Both the position numbers and the translations under genes were made by a program. Below, piece after piece: positions 1-7,007 of a stretch of DNA of 10,179 nt (positions are counted from its first letter, which is position 1; each line of letters begins with the position of its first letter). Below the pieces are notes generated by a model. It was not told the DNA's origin. It searched no databases and saw nothing but the letters and a program-made list of their open reading frames with translations. The stretch lies in NCBI GenBank assembly GCA_025934545.1, contig JAICXV010000025.1, positions 1-10,179 of the forward strand, in the 5' to 3' direction. This stretch comes from Verrucomicrobiia bacterium (lineage in GTDB: Bacteria > Verrucomicrobiota > Verrucomicrobiia > Limisphaerales > Palsa-1400).

Positions 1-1751
1 AACGAAATCTGGCTTCCATTCCATTGCGGCCGTGAAATCGCGACCAGTGTTGTTGCGGTTACGACATTGGCATTTGCGAAGACCCCCTCGCTCGCGTTGG
101 TGAACGTGCCACTGTAACCACTTTCAAACTTTATCGCGCGGATCATGTAAGTGAACGCGCCCGATCCCGGCAGATCCTGATAAGACTGTGCTGCGGTTGG
201 AGAAGTTGTCAGCCGCGAAAAACTGCCGCCCAAAGGCGCGCGATAGACGTGGTAACCGAGCAAACTTGAATCCGTCGACGCGTTCCAATTCAAGTTCACA
301 AAAGCGCCGTTGGTCGACGCGGTCAGCGCAGTTGGCGGCAAGACGATTTGCATTTTCAAGGTGGGATCACCCAGCAGCGAAATATGCACCTCTCGCATAA
401 AGTTCGTCGGCTGATACAGCCCGGAATTATTTTGCACCAGCCGGGCGCTGTAACCGATCGTTTCGCCCAGGCCCATGTGATGAAAAAACCAATGCGGTCG
501 TCCCGCCCAGGCAATGGTCAAAACATCGCCCGATCCCAACGCCGAGCGAAAAAGATCATCAGTCGCATCCCAGTCGCCGAAATAACTGCCGAATAACATC
601 ATGAAAACCGATTGGCACGGCGTCGACACGAAGTCCGTGGTTTGGCCAAAGTTGTAGCAGACGGTGTAGTTGGGATCGCCGCCGCCGCACGCATAACTCC
701 ACAAATAATCACTGCTGCCGACGTAATTGAAAAACTGGTTCTCGCCGATTTCCGTCGTCGCGGAAGGCCCTAGCAACGGGGCAAAATTGCGCCATCCACT
801 GGCGCCAAACGCTTCACCGCCGGCTTCGCCAAAGTCATCGAACAAGAGCGCGCGCTTTTGCAACGTCAACGAGCCCGTGCGAAATGCATGGTCTTTGTTG
901 AGGTACGCGCGGTGCAAATCCACATCCGAAAGCGGCGCAAACGCGGGGAGGTTCGAAAGATCGACGCGCCCGATTTGCAATCGCACCGTTCCCGGAATGA
1001 ATGTCTGATCGAACTTGCCGTCGTCCGGGAAGTTATGATTTGCCACCCTCGTTGCGTCCGTGTCCCAGACGGAGTTATCCGTCCACGTTCCGTTCATATC
1101 GCCGTAGTAGGGATCAGCCACCCACGCGCCGGTATGGTCCGGATGATCGTCCGCGTTGTAATCGCCAGAATAAGGCACGGGCACGTGCCCAAATAGAAAC
1201 AGCGCCTGCACATTTGCCGGGTCGGCGTTGTAATCCGATTGAACCAACGACTTCACCTGCGGCGGCGTGGCCGACGGCGACACATCATGCCGCAACACCG
1301 TCCATCCGTCCCCGACGAGATCCTGCTGCAACCCCGCTAATTCATTCGATAGTGCCGCCGTGTAAGTGTTGTCGACGACCAGGAGAAGTTTGCCGCGCTG
1401 ATCCTGCAACGGCGCGCGAATGCCCGCATATATATATCCAGTGTGTTCGAAGTCATCGGGCGGATACTCAATCACGGCGTATTCGTAAGCTGAGCCGATG
1501 GTGACATTCGTATCCGAAAAGCTGGTCGCGCCAGAACTCAGCGTGGCAAGGCTCGTCCAAGTCGTGTCCGTTTTTAGTTTGCGCTGAACGTAGTAGGGCA
1601 GACCTTCAAAATTATTCCGCCAATTCAGCGTAATGCGCGGCGGCGATTCCTGGACGCTCGCCCAAAGCTCAACGGCATGACTGCGCGTGTCCGCGACACA
1701 GACCTGTGCGCTCATTGCGACTGTAATCACCCAACCTAAAACCCTTCTCAT
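1..1751 (-). CDS. Exported FN3 protein with degenerate gingipain (C25)-like domain, 3' end outside window
   Basis: The frame is open from an ATG at 1749-1751 to the window edge: 583 codons with the C-terminus missing. Residues 1-20 form a signal peptide (basic MRR, hydrophobic core, cleavage after VCVA). Residues about 26-100 look like an FN3-type beta module. From about 120 to 467 the order of motifs matches peptidase C25: a first strand KLLLVVD (121-127), LFLFGHVPVP (184-193, where gingipains have a VGD...IP strand), ADPYYGDMNG (212-221), IGRVD (260-264) and the closing LLGDPTLKM (459-467). A typical FN3 domain follows (about 472-560). Where gingipains carry the catalytic GHG, this protein reads YACGGG (353-358). 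Where they carry the catalytic Cys before a GD pair, it reads SYFGD (389-393). The domain may therefore be non-proteolytic. GGGAGG at 1755-1760 is a close-spaced ribosome site. The C25 relationship is from motif order by eye. Binding or scaffold function is inference. Confidence 0.8.
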   Translation of the reverse strand, partial: MRRVLGWVITVAMSAQVCVADTRSHAVELWASVQESPPRITLNWRNNFEGLPYYVQRKLKTDTTWTSLATLSSGATSFSDTNVTIGSAYEYAVIEYPPDDFEHTGYIYAGIRAPLQDQRGKLLLVVDNTYTAALSNELAGLQQDLVGDGWTVLRHDVSPSATPPQVKSLVQSDYNADPANVQALFLFGHVPVPYSGDYNADDHPDHTGAWVADPYYGDMNGTWTDNSVWDTDATRVANHNFPDDGKFDQTFIPGTVRLQIGRVDLSNLPAFAPLSDVDLHRAYLNKDHAFRTGSLTLQKRALLFDDFGEAGGEAFGASGWRNFAPLLGPSATTEIGENQFFNYVGSSDYLWSYACGGGDPNYTVCYNFGQTTDFVSTPCQSVFMMLFGSYFGDWDATDDLFRSALGSGDVLTIAWAGRPHWFFHHMGLGETIGYSARLVQNNSGLYQPTNFMREVHISLLGDPTLKMQIVLPPTALTASTNGAFVNLNWNASTDSSLLGYHVYRAPLGGSFSRLTTSPTAAQSYQDLPGSGAFTYMIRAIKFESGYSGTFTNASEGVFANANVVTATTLVAISRPQWNGSQIS

Positions 1752-1782
1752 CTGCCTCCCTGTCCAGACTCCTTATGCTCTG

Positions 1783-1811
1783 ATTTTCTAAAATTCGGGG
1801 AGCGCTGACAA
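1783..1811 (-). promoter_or_regulatory. Possible sigma-70-type promoter for the FN3/C25-like gene
   Basis: In the 88-base gap upstream of the exported FN3 protein the minus strand reads TTGTCA (1806-1811), a 17-base spacer, then GAAAAT (1783-1788). These match five of six and four of six bases of the classical -35 and -10 elements. Transcription would start around 1776 and leave a short leader containing the GGGAGG ribosome site. If real, this gene has its own promoter instead of relying only on read-through from the glycosidase genes upstream. Short matches like this arise by chance, so confidence is low. Confidence 0.25.
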
Positions 1812-1839
1812 TCGGGAGGAACACTGATACGCGCGTGCG

Positions 1840-4032
1840 TTAATTACGTGCGACGTCGAAGACAACCGTTTGTTTGCCCGAGAACGCCGTCAAATCCACC
1901 ACGCCGGTTGCGTCGGGTTCCAATTTGGTGTTTGCCGAACTGGCCGATGTGACATGCCAGCCGTCCGGCAGGCGGGCACGGAACAAAACCTTGTCCGCTT
2001 TATTGCGGCTCGGCAAATCGATTGTCGCGACGACGCGGCCATTGTTTAGGTGCGATTCGACCTCATAAGAGACGGGGCCGAAAGCGGTTGGCGCGCGTTC
2101 CACGTTGATAACTTTGCCGTCTTCCAACCACCGTTTCGGCGTCCCGAAAGCCAGGCGCAACGTGTCTGGTCTGCCATCTTCGTTAACGTCCCATTCCTGC
2201 ACCAAAATATTTCGCAGCACGGCCAGCCATTGGCCATTCGCCGACGTGTTCGGCGGGCAATAGAAAAATCTTCCGCCGTAATCCAACGGCTGCACCGAGC
2301 AGCCTTCCGCGCCGATGAAAGTATTACGCGTCAAACCGTGCGCGAGCATTCCATAAAAACTGACCAACGCACGATCCACGTCATCACGCCGCAAACAATC
2401 GACGATATAGCGCATGCCATAGAGCGGATTCGTCCGATGCTGCCCCGTCCAGAACGTGTGATTGGGAGTCCCGGAGCGCGTCAGCCCCATCAACAAACCG
2501 CCGTGCTCTTGGTAATAAGTCGGCAACCACGTTTCTTTTTCGGTCCCGACAAAAATGCGCGAACTGATCACGTAACCGGAAATCAGGTCCCAATACCCGC
2601 CGATGCGCGTATTGTAAATCGGGTCGTGAATTCCTTCCGTAGAATACAAACCCATCGGAATAAACGGGGGCGTCGTTTCGCGATGCAAATTTTCGTCGAC
2701 CGCGGCAAGAATCTTCTGCTTAAAGTCCGCCGCAAACGTCGCGACCTTTGTTGCCTGTTCTTTGTCGCCGAGGTCTTCGAGGATCGGAACCATATCGCGC
2801 AGCGCCGCCCAGCAAATGGCGTTCGCCGTTAACGAATAGCAGGGCTCTTCGATATCCGTGCAATAATTTTCCTTTGGCAGCAATCCATGCTCACCGGTCC
2901 GACCGTTCATAATTGAATCGAGGTATTTTTGCCAAAGGTGGCGCTTCTGATTGATGAACGCGATGTCGCGCGTTTGCCAATAATAACTGATGACATCGTT
3001 CAATTTGTGGCCAGCAAAATGATGGGGCAGACGCTCATCATTGACATTCATGATGCCATCAAAGACGCGGCGCATCTCCTCTTCCTGTCCCCACGAAAAC
3101 AGCGGCAACGCCGAGTCGGTGCTCTCGGCCGCGTACATCTTTTGATACTGGTTGCCCGCGCTATAATTCATTTTCTCGTCGAGAATGATCGATATGTCCT
3201 GAAGGACGAGAGTGCGCCAGGCGTTGTTGACGGTAGGTTCGGGAACTTCGGCCTTCATACCGCGCGCTAGGAGACGATTCCACGTCTCGGCGCATTGCTT
3301 GCGTTGCGCGTCGTAGTTGAATTTGCCCGAGGAAAGCAAAGCTTTCAGCGTGTTGGCAGGAAAAGGTTTCGTGGCGATGGCGATAGTAGCGAATTTGTTG
3401 GTGCCGATTTTTGCGTGCGCACCGCCGCGCGCCATGTCCCATGTCTTCTCGATCCACATCAAGCCTTGTCCGTCGGCATCAACGATGAAGCCGTTGGTAA
3501 ACTTATTCGGACGCGGTTCACAATAAGCGGTGATCATTCCGTTGCTGCCGGCGGTCAGCGAAAATTTCGCAAAGACCACACCATAACTCGCCAATTCCTC
3601 ATCGGTGCTCGCGAACGCTTCCACGCTGTAGACATTCGGCATGTGTTCGAAACCAAACTGCGGATGCGCCGTCTGGATGGTTTTACCGGGCACGGGCAAA
3701 TACTTGCTGGCATCGACCCCGTGTTCATAGCGAACTTCGACGATAGGAAGATAACCATCAGCGAGCGTCGGGTGATGGAGTCGATTTAGAATGTCGCCGA
3801 ATCTGAACTCGTCCGGTCCGACGCGAAAAACAACCGGCGTGCCCGGTTCCAACCAGCTACGCGGGCCGGCGCGCAGATTGACCCCGCTGCCGTTGGAAAT
3901 CAGCCGCGCTTTGACTTTCGCGTGCGGCGCGCTCAGGACAATTGGATAAAAACGAAAATCCGTATTCACATAACGCGGCGGCGGCAGAATATCTTTAAAG
4001 AACTCGTAACTCGGTCCACTGGGCTGTTGCAT
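1840..4032 (-). CDS. Six-hairpin glycosidase-like protein, catalytic region of second tandem copy (leader cut off by a stop)
   Basis: A 730-residue open frame from ATG 4030-4032. It is a clear paralogue of the gene just upstream: over the first 100 or so aligned residues more than half are identical by eye (shared GPSYEFF, LPPPRYV, LISNGSGVNL, GYLPI). An N-terminal beta-sandwich (about 25-225) leads to a predicted alpha/alpha barrel (about 265-615) with AESTDSA (302-308), YWQTRD (351-356), RIGGYWD (476-482) and EHGGLLMG (509-516), then a C-terminal beta domain (about 640-730). DVNEDGRPD (615-623) resembles a calcium loop. The architecture suggests a polysaccharide-active enzyme, but I cannot name a family or substrate. 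This start is probably not ancestral: the same frame continues upstream through a TAA at 4075-4077 to a signal peptide beginning at 4149. A GGGGG run at 4042-4046, nine bases before this ATG, could allow internal initiation, giving a protein without export signal. It may be a pseudogene. Confidence 0.75.
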   Translation of the reverse strand: MQQPSGPSYEFFKDILPPPRYVNTDFRFYPIVLSAPHAKVKARLISNGSGVNLRAGPRSWLEPGTPVVFRVGPDEFRFGDILNRLHHPTLADGYLPIVEVRYEHGVDASKYLPVPGKTIQTAHPQFGFEHMPNVYSVEAFASTDEELASYGVVFAKFSLTAGSNGMITAYCEPRPNKFTNGFIVDADGQGLMWIEKTWDMARGGAHAKIGTNKFATIAIATKPFPANTLKALLSSGKFNYDAQRKQCAETWNRLLARGMKAEVPEPTVNNAWRTLVLQDISIILDEKMNYSAGNQYQKMYAAESTDSALPLFSWGQEEEMRRVFDGIMNVNDERLPHHFAGHKLNDVISYYWQTRDIAFINQKRHLWQKYLDSIMNGRTGEHGLLPKENYCTDIEEPCYSLTANAICWAALRDMVPILEDLGDKEQATKVATFAADFKQKILAAVDENLHRETTPPFIPMGLYSTEGIHDPIYNTRIGGYWDLISGYVISSRIFVGTEKETWLPTYYQEHGGLLMGLTRSGTPNHTFWTGQHRTNPLYGMRYIVDCLRRDDVDRALVSFYGMLAHGLTRNTFIGAEGCSVQPLDYGGRFFYCPPNTSANGQWLAVLRNILVQEWDVNEDGRPDTLRLAFGTPKRWLEDGKVINVERAPTAFGPVSYEVESHLNNGRVVATIDLPSRNKADKVLFRARLPDGWHVTSASSANTKLEPDATGVVDLTAFSGKQTVVFDVARN

Positions 4033-4074
4033 GGCGGCGAGCCCCCATTCGTCGCGACTGGATTCGGTCGCTTT

Positions 4075-4149
4075 TTAAAATGAAGCGAGCGGTTCGGCGG
4101 CGCTGGAAATAATTGCGGCCAACAACAATGCGAAAACGCGCGTGATCAT
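4075..4149 (-). pseudogene. Detached signal-peptide segment of the second glycosidase copy, ended by in-frame TAA
   Basis: ATG at 4147-4149 opens a 24-codon frame, MITRVFALLLAAIISSAA then EPLASF, ending in TAA at 4075-4077. It has the form of a Sec signal peptide: positively charged start, hydrophobic core and small residues at the expected cleavage site. It starts 3 nt after the stop of the upstream paralogue, as expected for translational coupling. The frame is identical to that of the catalytic ORF starting at 4032. The 14 codons between the TAA and that ATG still encode KATESSRDEWGLAA, which aligns with EAKRDVWGEAAI of the intact paralogue. The simplest reading is one gene of 769 codons interrupted by a single nonsense change at codon 25. 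A sequencing substitution or a deliberate split are alternatives. Confidence 0.7.
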
Positions 4150-4152
4150 GCG

Positions 4153-6462
4153 TTAGATCTTTTCAACTGCGAAGCGAATCGCATGTTTGCCTTTGAGTCC
4201 GCTGAGATCAATCGTCCCTTTTTCGTCGGCCTTCAACGTTTTGCCATCTACTTCCGCGGAAACAGTTTTAAAACCGTCCGGCACCCGCGCGCGCATCAGA
4301 ATTTTTTCAATGGCGTTGCGTTCCGGCAAGCTGACCTCGGCGGTGACGTTCCCTTGCGCGATGTGCGACTCCATCCTGACCGCGACCGGCCCGAACATTG
4401 TCGGCGCGCGTTCCACCTTCAAAATTTTGCCATCTTCCATCCAGCGCTTCGGCGTCGCAAAGCAAAGCCTCAAAGTGTCGGGTTTGCCATCGTCGTTATT
4501 GTCGTAGTCCTGCACCAACATATAACGGAGCATCGATAACAGATGCGCGTTGGCGGCGCTGTTCGGGGGCAACGACAACAACCGCCCGCCTTCGTCCAGC
4601 GGCGTGAGACACTGCACCTCCCCGCAATTAAACGTGTTGCGCGTGAAACCCTGGGCGAGCATGCCGTAAAAACAAACCAACGACCGATCAACGTCGTCGC
4701 GTCGCAACGTGTCCAGCGCATAGCGCGTGCCGTAAAGCGGGTTAACCTTAAACGTCGAATTCCACCAACGCACCAGCGGTCCGCCCGCGCGAATCATTCC
4801 CATGACAATCCCGCCGTGTTGCTCTTGATAGTTCGTAATCCAATTCTCTTCCGGACTGCCCACTGGAAAAACGCCGCTGGCAATCGTGTAACCGATAATA
4901 ATATTCCAGTAACCGCCGATGCGAACGCGCGTGATCGGATCATGCGGCCCTTCATTGGTGTAAAGCGCCATCGGAACAAAAGGCGGTTCGGTGGTATGAA
5001 TCGCGCTGGCACGAGCCGCTTCCAAAACTTTTGGACGAAATTCATTCGCTTCCTGCAAGTAGTGCGCGCCGTCCGGATTGCCGATTTCTTCGAGTGTCGC
5101 GCCTAAATCACGGAGCGCCCGCCACGCTTTGGAATTAACATTTAAACTCTGACATCGCGTGTGCACGTCGCCGCAATACTGTTCTTCGGGAAAGAGACCG
5201 TGCGCGCCCGTCCGGTTTTTGTCCAAACGTTGCGCTTCCTTTTTCCAGCGCGGACCGAAATCCTGGAAAATCGAAGCATCCCGTGTTTGCCAATAATAAC
5301 GGCAGATATCATTCAGTTTGAACCCCGCTTGGTGATACTCGAGACCCTTGCGCGTGAAGTCGAACAGAGGAGACATCAACCGTTTCGTGTCCGCTTCATA
5401 GCCCCAAACCATGAAAGCGAGCGCCGCGTCGCTGCCTTCCGCCTCATATAAGCCATCGTAAGAATTGCCGGTGCTGTATTGCATTCTGTCGCCCTTCACC
5501 AATTCGAAATTCTGCACAACCAAATGCCGCCACGCATTGTTCACGACCGGCTCCGGCGTTTCCACATTCATGCCGCGCCCCAAAATCTCGCGCCACGTCT
5601 GCGCACATTTGTCGCGCTCTTCGGCATAGCGCTCGGGAGAAATTGGAAGGGCGAACGTTCCTTCCGTCGGTAGCGTTGCGACGGCGAGTGTCACCGTGTC
5701 ATTCGGTCCAAATTGCGCCTTCGCCCGGCTGCCCGAGACCTCCCAGCTCTTATCAAACCATGCGACGATCTTGCCTTTCTCGTTGGTCACGACGCCTTTG
5801 GTCGCTTTGAGCGGACTGCGCGCGTCGGTTACAACCGACACAACACCACGCGTTCCCTGCGCGAGCGAAAATTTAATAAAGGCAATGCCGTGGTCGGCGA
5901 ACTCTTTGCCCGTGGGAGCGAACGCTTCCAGTTTGTAAATTTCCGGCGGAATGTTCGCATTGGTTTTTTGATTCAAGGGCAGCCACGCTTCATTGTCGAC
6001 GGGGCTGGCATGCTCATACTGAATCTCAAAAATCGGCAAGTAACCTTCAGCACACGTTGGCTGCTGCAGTCGGCTCAACTGACCGCCGAATTGATACTGG
6101 TCAGGCCCCAATCGAAAATGAAACGCCGCCGGATGTTCCTGCCAGGTGTGTCCGATGCCGGCCAGATTCACGCCGCTGCCGTTGCTGATGAGGTGGGCTT
6201 TCACTGGCGCATTCGGTGCGCTCAATGCGATCGGATAATATTTGAACTCCGCGTCAACATAGCGCGGTGGCGGCAAAAGCTTTTCGAAAAATTCATAGCT
6301 GGGCCCGTTCGGTTGTGCGATGGCTGCTTCGCCCCACACATCGCGTTTTGCCTCTTGCGCCTCTTGGAGTGTGGGCACATGTGTGGATTGCGCGGAAACG
6401 GTCGCTGATGTGGCAATGAGCAGGATGGCGAGCGCGTGGCCAAAAGGAACTGGGCGAGTCAT
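4153..6462 (-). CDS. Exported six-hairpin glycosidase-like protein, intact tandem copy
   Basis: This gene encodes 769 residues starting at ATG 6460-6462. Residues 1-24 are a signal peptide (ALAILLIATSATVSA, cleavage before QS), so the product is exported, probably to the periplasm or cell surface. The order is: N-terminal beta-sandwich (about 65-265), alpha/alpha barrel (about 305-650) with AEGSDAA (341-347), YWQTRD (390-395), RIGGYWN (514-520) and QHGGIVMG (548-555), then a C-terminal beta-sandwich (about 680-769). DNNDDGKPD (654-662) looks like a dockerin-style calcium loop. Overall shape recalls (alpha/alpha)6 glycosidases such as the GH63/GH78/GH95 folds, but no diagnostic signature lets me assign a family, so substrate and catalytic residues are unknown. 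The residue after GGYW is Asn here and Asp in the paralogue. There is no clear Shine-Dalgarno sequence. An inverted repeat sits four bases before the start. Its stop lies three bases before the paralogue's leader ATG. Confidence 0.85.
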   Translation of the reverse strand: MTRPVPFGHALAILLIATSATVSAQSTHVPTLQEAQEAKRDVWGEAAIAQPNGPSYEFFEKLLPPPRYVDAEFKYYPIALSAPNAPVKAHLISNGSGVNLAGIGHTWQEHPAAFHFRLGPDQYQFGGQLSRLQQPTCAEGYLPIFEIQYEHASPVDNEAWLPLNQKTNANIPPEIYKLEAFAPTGKEFADHGIAFIKFSLAQGTRGVVSVVTDARSPLKATKGVVTNEKGKIVAWFDKSWEVSGSRAKAQFGPNDTVTLAVATLPTEGTFALPISPERYAEERDKCAQTWREILGRGMNVETPEPVVNNAWRHLVVQNFELVKGDRMQYSTGNSYDGLYEAEGSDAALAFMVWGYEADTKRLMSPLFDFTRKGLEYHQAGFKLNDICRYYWQTRDASIFQDFGPRWKKEAQRLDKNRTGAHGLFPEEQYCGDVHTRCQSLNVNSKAWRALRDLGATLEEIGNPDGAHYLQEANEFRPKVLEAARASAIHTTEPPFVPMALYTNEGPHDPITRVRIGGYWNIIIGYTIASGVFPVGSPEENWITNYQEQHGGIVMGMIRAGGPLVRWWNSTFKVNPLYGTRYALDTLRRDDVDRSLVCFYGMLAQGFTRNTFNCGEVQCLTPLDEGGRLLSLPPNSAANAHLLSMLRYMLVQDYDNNDDGKPDTLRLCFATPKRWMEDGKILKVERAPTMFGPVAVRMESHIAQGNVTAEVSLPERNAIEKILMRARVPDGFKTVSAEVDGKTLKADEKGTIDLSGLKGKHAIRFAVEKI

Positions 6463-6466
6463 AAGG

Positions 6467-6496
6467 GCGAGGAAAGCCTACGCAGGGGAGCCTCGC
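6467..6496 (-). promoter_or_regulatory. Inverted repeat just before the intact glycosidase start (possible mRNA hairpin)
   Basis: On the minus strand GCGAGG (6491-6496) and CCTCGC (6467-6472) are perfect complements separated by 18 bases. The interior can add a CCT/AGG helix closed by GCGT, so the transcript could fold as a 6-bp stem, a 4x4 internal loop and a 3-bp stem. The structure ends four bases before the ATG at 6462, where a ribosome site would be expected and none is seen. It lies in the 48-base gap after the DCC-family gene. It might limit translation or mark an mRNA end. Neither is shown by the sequence. Confidence 0.3.
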
Positions 6497-6510
6497 GGAG
6501 TCAATCGCGT

Positions 6511-6975
6511 CTATGGAGTTTTGCCGAAGACTAGCCGGTTCAGTTTGCTGATGCCCGTCCGATGCGATGCGATGAACGAATATCCGAATTCAAAAATCGG
6601 TCGCGCTCCGGGCACTTTATAATAGATCCACGCCAGTAATTTTTTCCCGAAAACCAATCGCGAGCGCAACACCCCTTCCGCACCATGGTAGACCGCCCCA
6701 TCGGTTTCCACGAATTGCACCGAAGTGTCGTAGGCAGACTGCGGAATTTCGGGAAAACGCCGGCGAACCTCCGGTTCCTGGCTGGCTATATATTCAATGC
6801 TCTCCCCGCTGTTGCGATGCCAGCGCGCAATCCAAAATCGACAAAATCCACAATCACCGTCGAAAATCATCACTGGTTTCGGCGGCGGCACGCTGACTTT
6901 GAGGTGGTTGCCCACGAGGAAAGAGTACCACTTTTCTTTGCCATTGAACAGCTTTACTGCCCTTTGCCAAAACAC
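6511..6975 (-). CDS. DCC family (DUF393) thiol-disulfide oxidoreductase-like protein
   Basis: A protein of up to 154 residues with the family signature DGDCGFC at 39-45 (Cys42 and Cys45) directly after a hydrophobic strand, VMIF. It matches the DCC1/DUF393 family of small predicted thiol-disulfide proteins, which have a thioredoxin-like CxxC site and mostly unknown substrates. The rest also fits: RWHRNSGESIEYIA, a central AEGVLRS helix and a C-terminal YKVPGARPIFEFGY segment. The frame opens with GTG at 6973-6975, but family members normally start only a few residues before the DGDC motif. GTG codons at 6913-6915 or 6889-6891 are possible true starts, and none has a good ribosome site. The divergent HPF-like gene starts 32 bases away. 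A TACAAT at 6989-6994 on this strand could be a -10 element. No signal peptide is evident, so it is probably cytoplasmic. Confidence 0.85.
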   Translation of the reverse strand: MFWQRAVKLFNGKEKWYSFLVGNHLKVSVPPPKPVMIFDGDCGFCRFWIARWHRNSGESIEYIASQEPEVRRRFPEIPQSAYDTSVQFVETDGAVYHGAEGVLRSRLVFGKKLLAWIYYKVPGARPIFEFGYSFIASHRTGISKLNRLVFGKTP

Positions 6976-6995
6976 CGTTCCGGCGAATATTGTAT

Positions 6996-7003
6996 GAGGA
7001 GGG
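6996..7003 (+). promoter_or_regulatory. Strong ribosome binding site fixing the HPF-like start
   Basis: GAGGAGGG sits five to seven bases before ATG 7008, the best Shine-Dalgarno match in the window. It supports ATG 7008 over the in-frame TTG at 6990, which would translate this site itself. Confidence 0.8.
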
Positions 7004-7007
7004 AACT

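Noticed and set aside
1428..1437. Alternating ATATATATAT tract
   Set aside because: It encodes part of GYIYAG inside the exported FN3 gene. No promoter context was found.
188..1504. Several plus-strand open frames across the left end
   Set aside because: They are antisense to the continuous 583-codon minus-strand frame, which has a signal peptide and ordered domains.
2050..2832. Plus-strand open frame of 260 codons
   Set aside because: Antisense shadow of the glycosidase-like gene, with Arg-rich low-quality composition and no ribosome site.
4071..4080. Homopolymer-type frameshift as explanation for the split glycosidase gene
   Set aside because: The leader and catalytic region are already in the same frame, so a single-base indel in this A/T run cannot account for the stop.
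5713..6408. Plus-strand open frame of 231 codons
   Set aside because: Antisense shadow of the intact glycosidase-like gene, without a recognisable domain.
6990..7007. TTG start six codons upstream for the HPF-like gene
   Set aside because: It would translate through the GAGGAGGG ribosome site that correctly positions ATG 7008.
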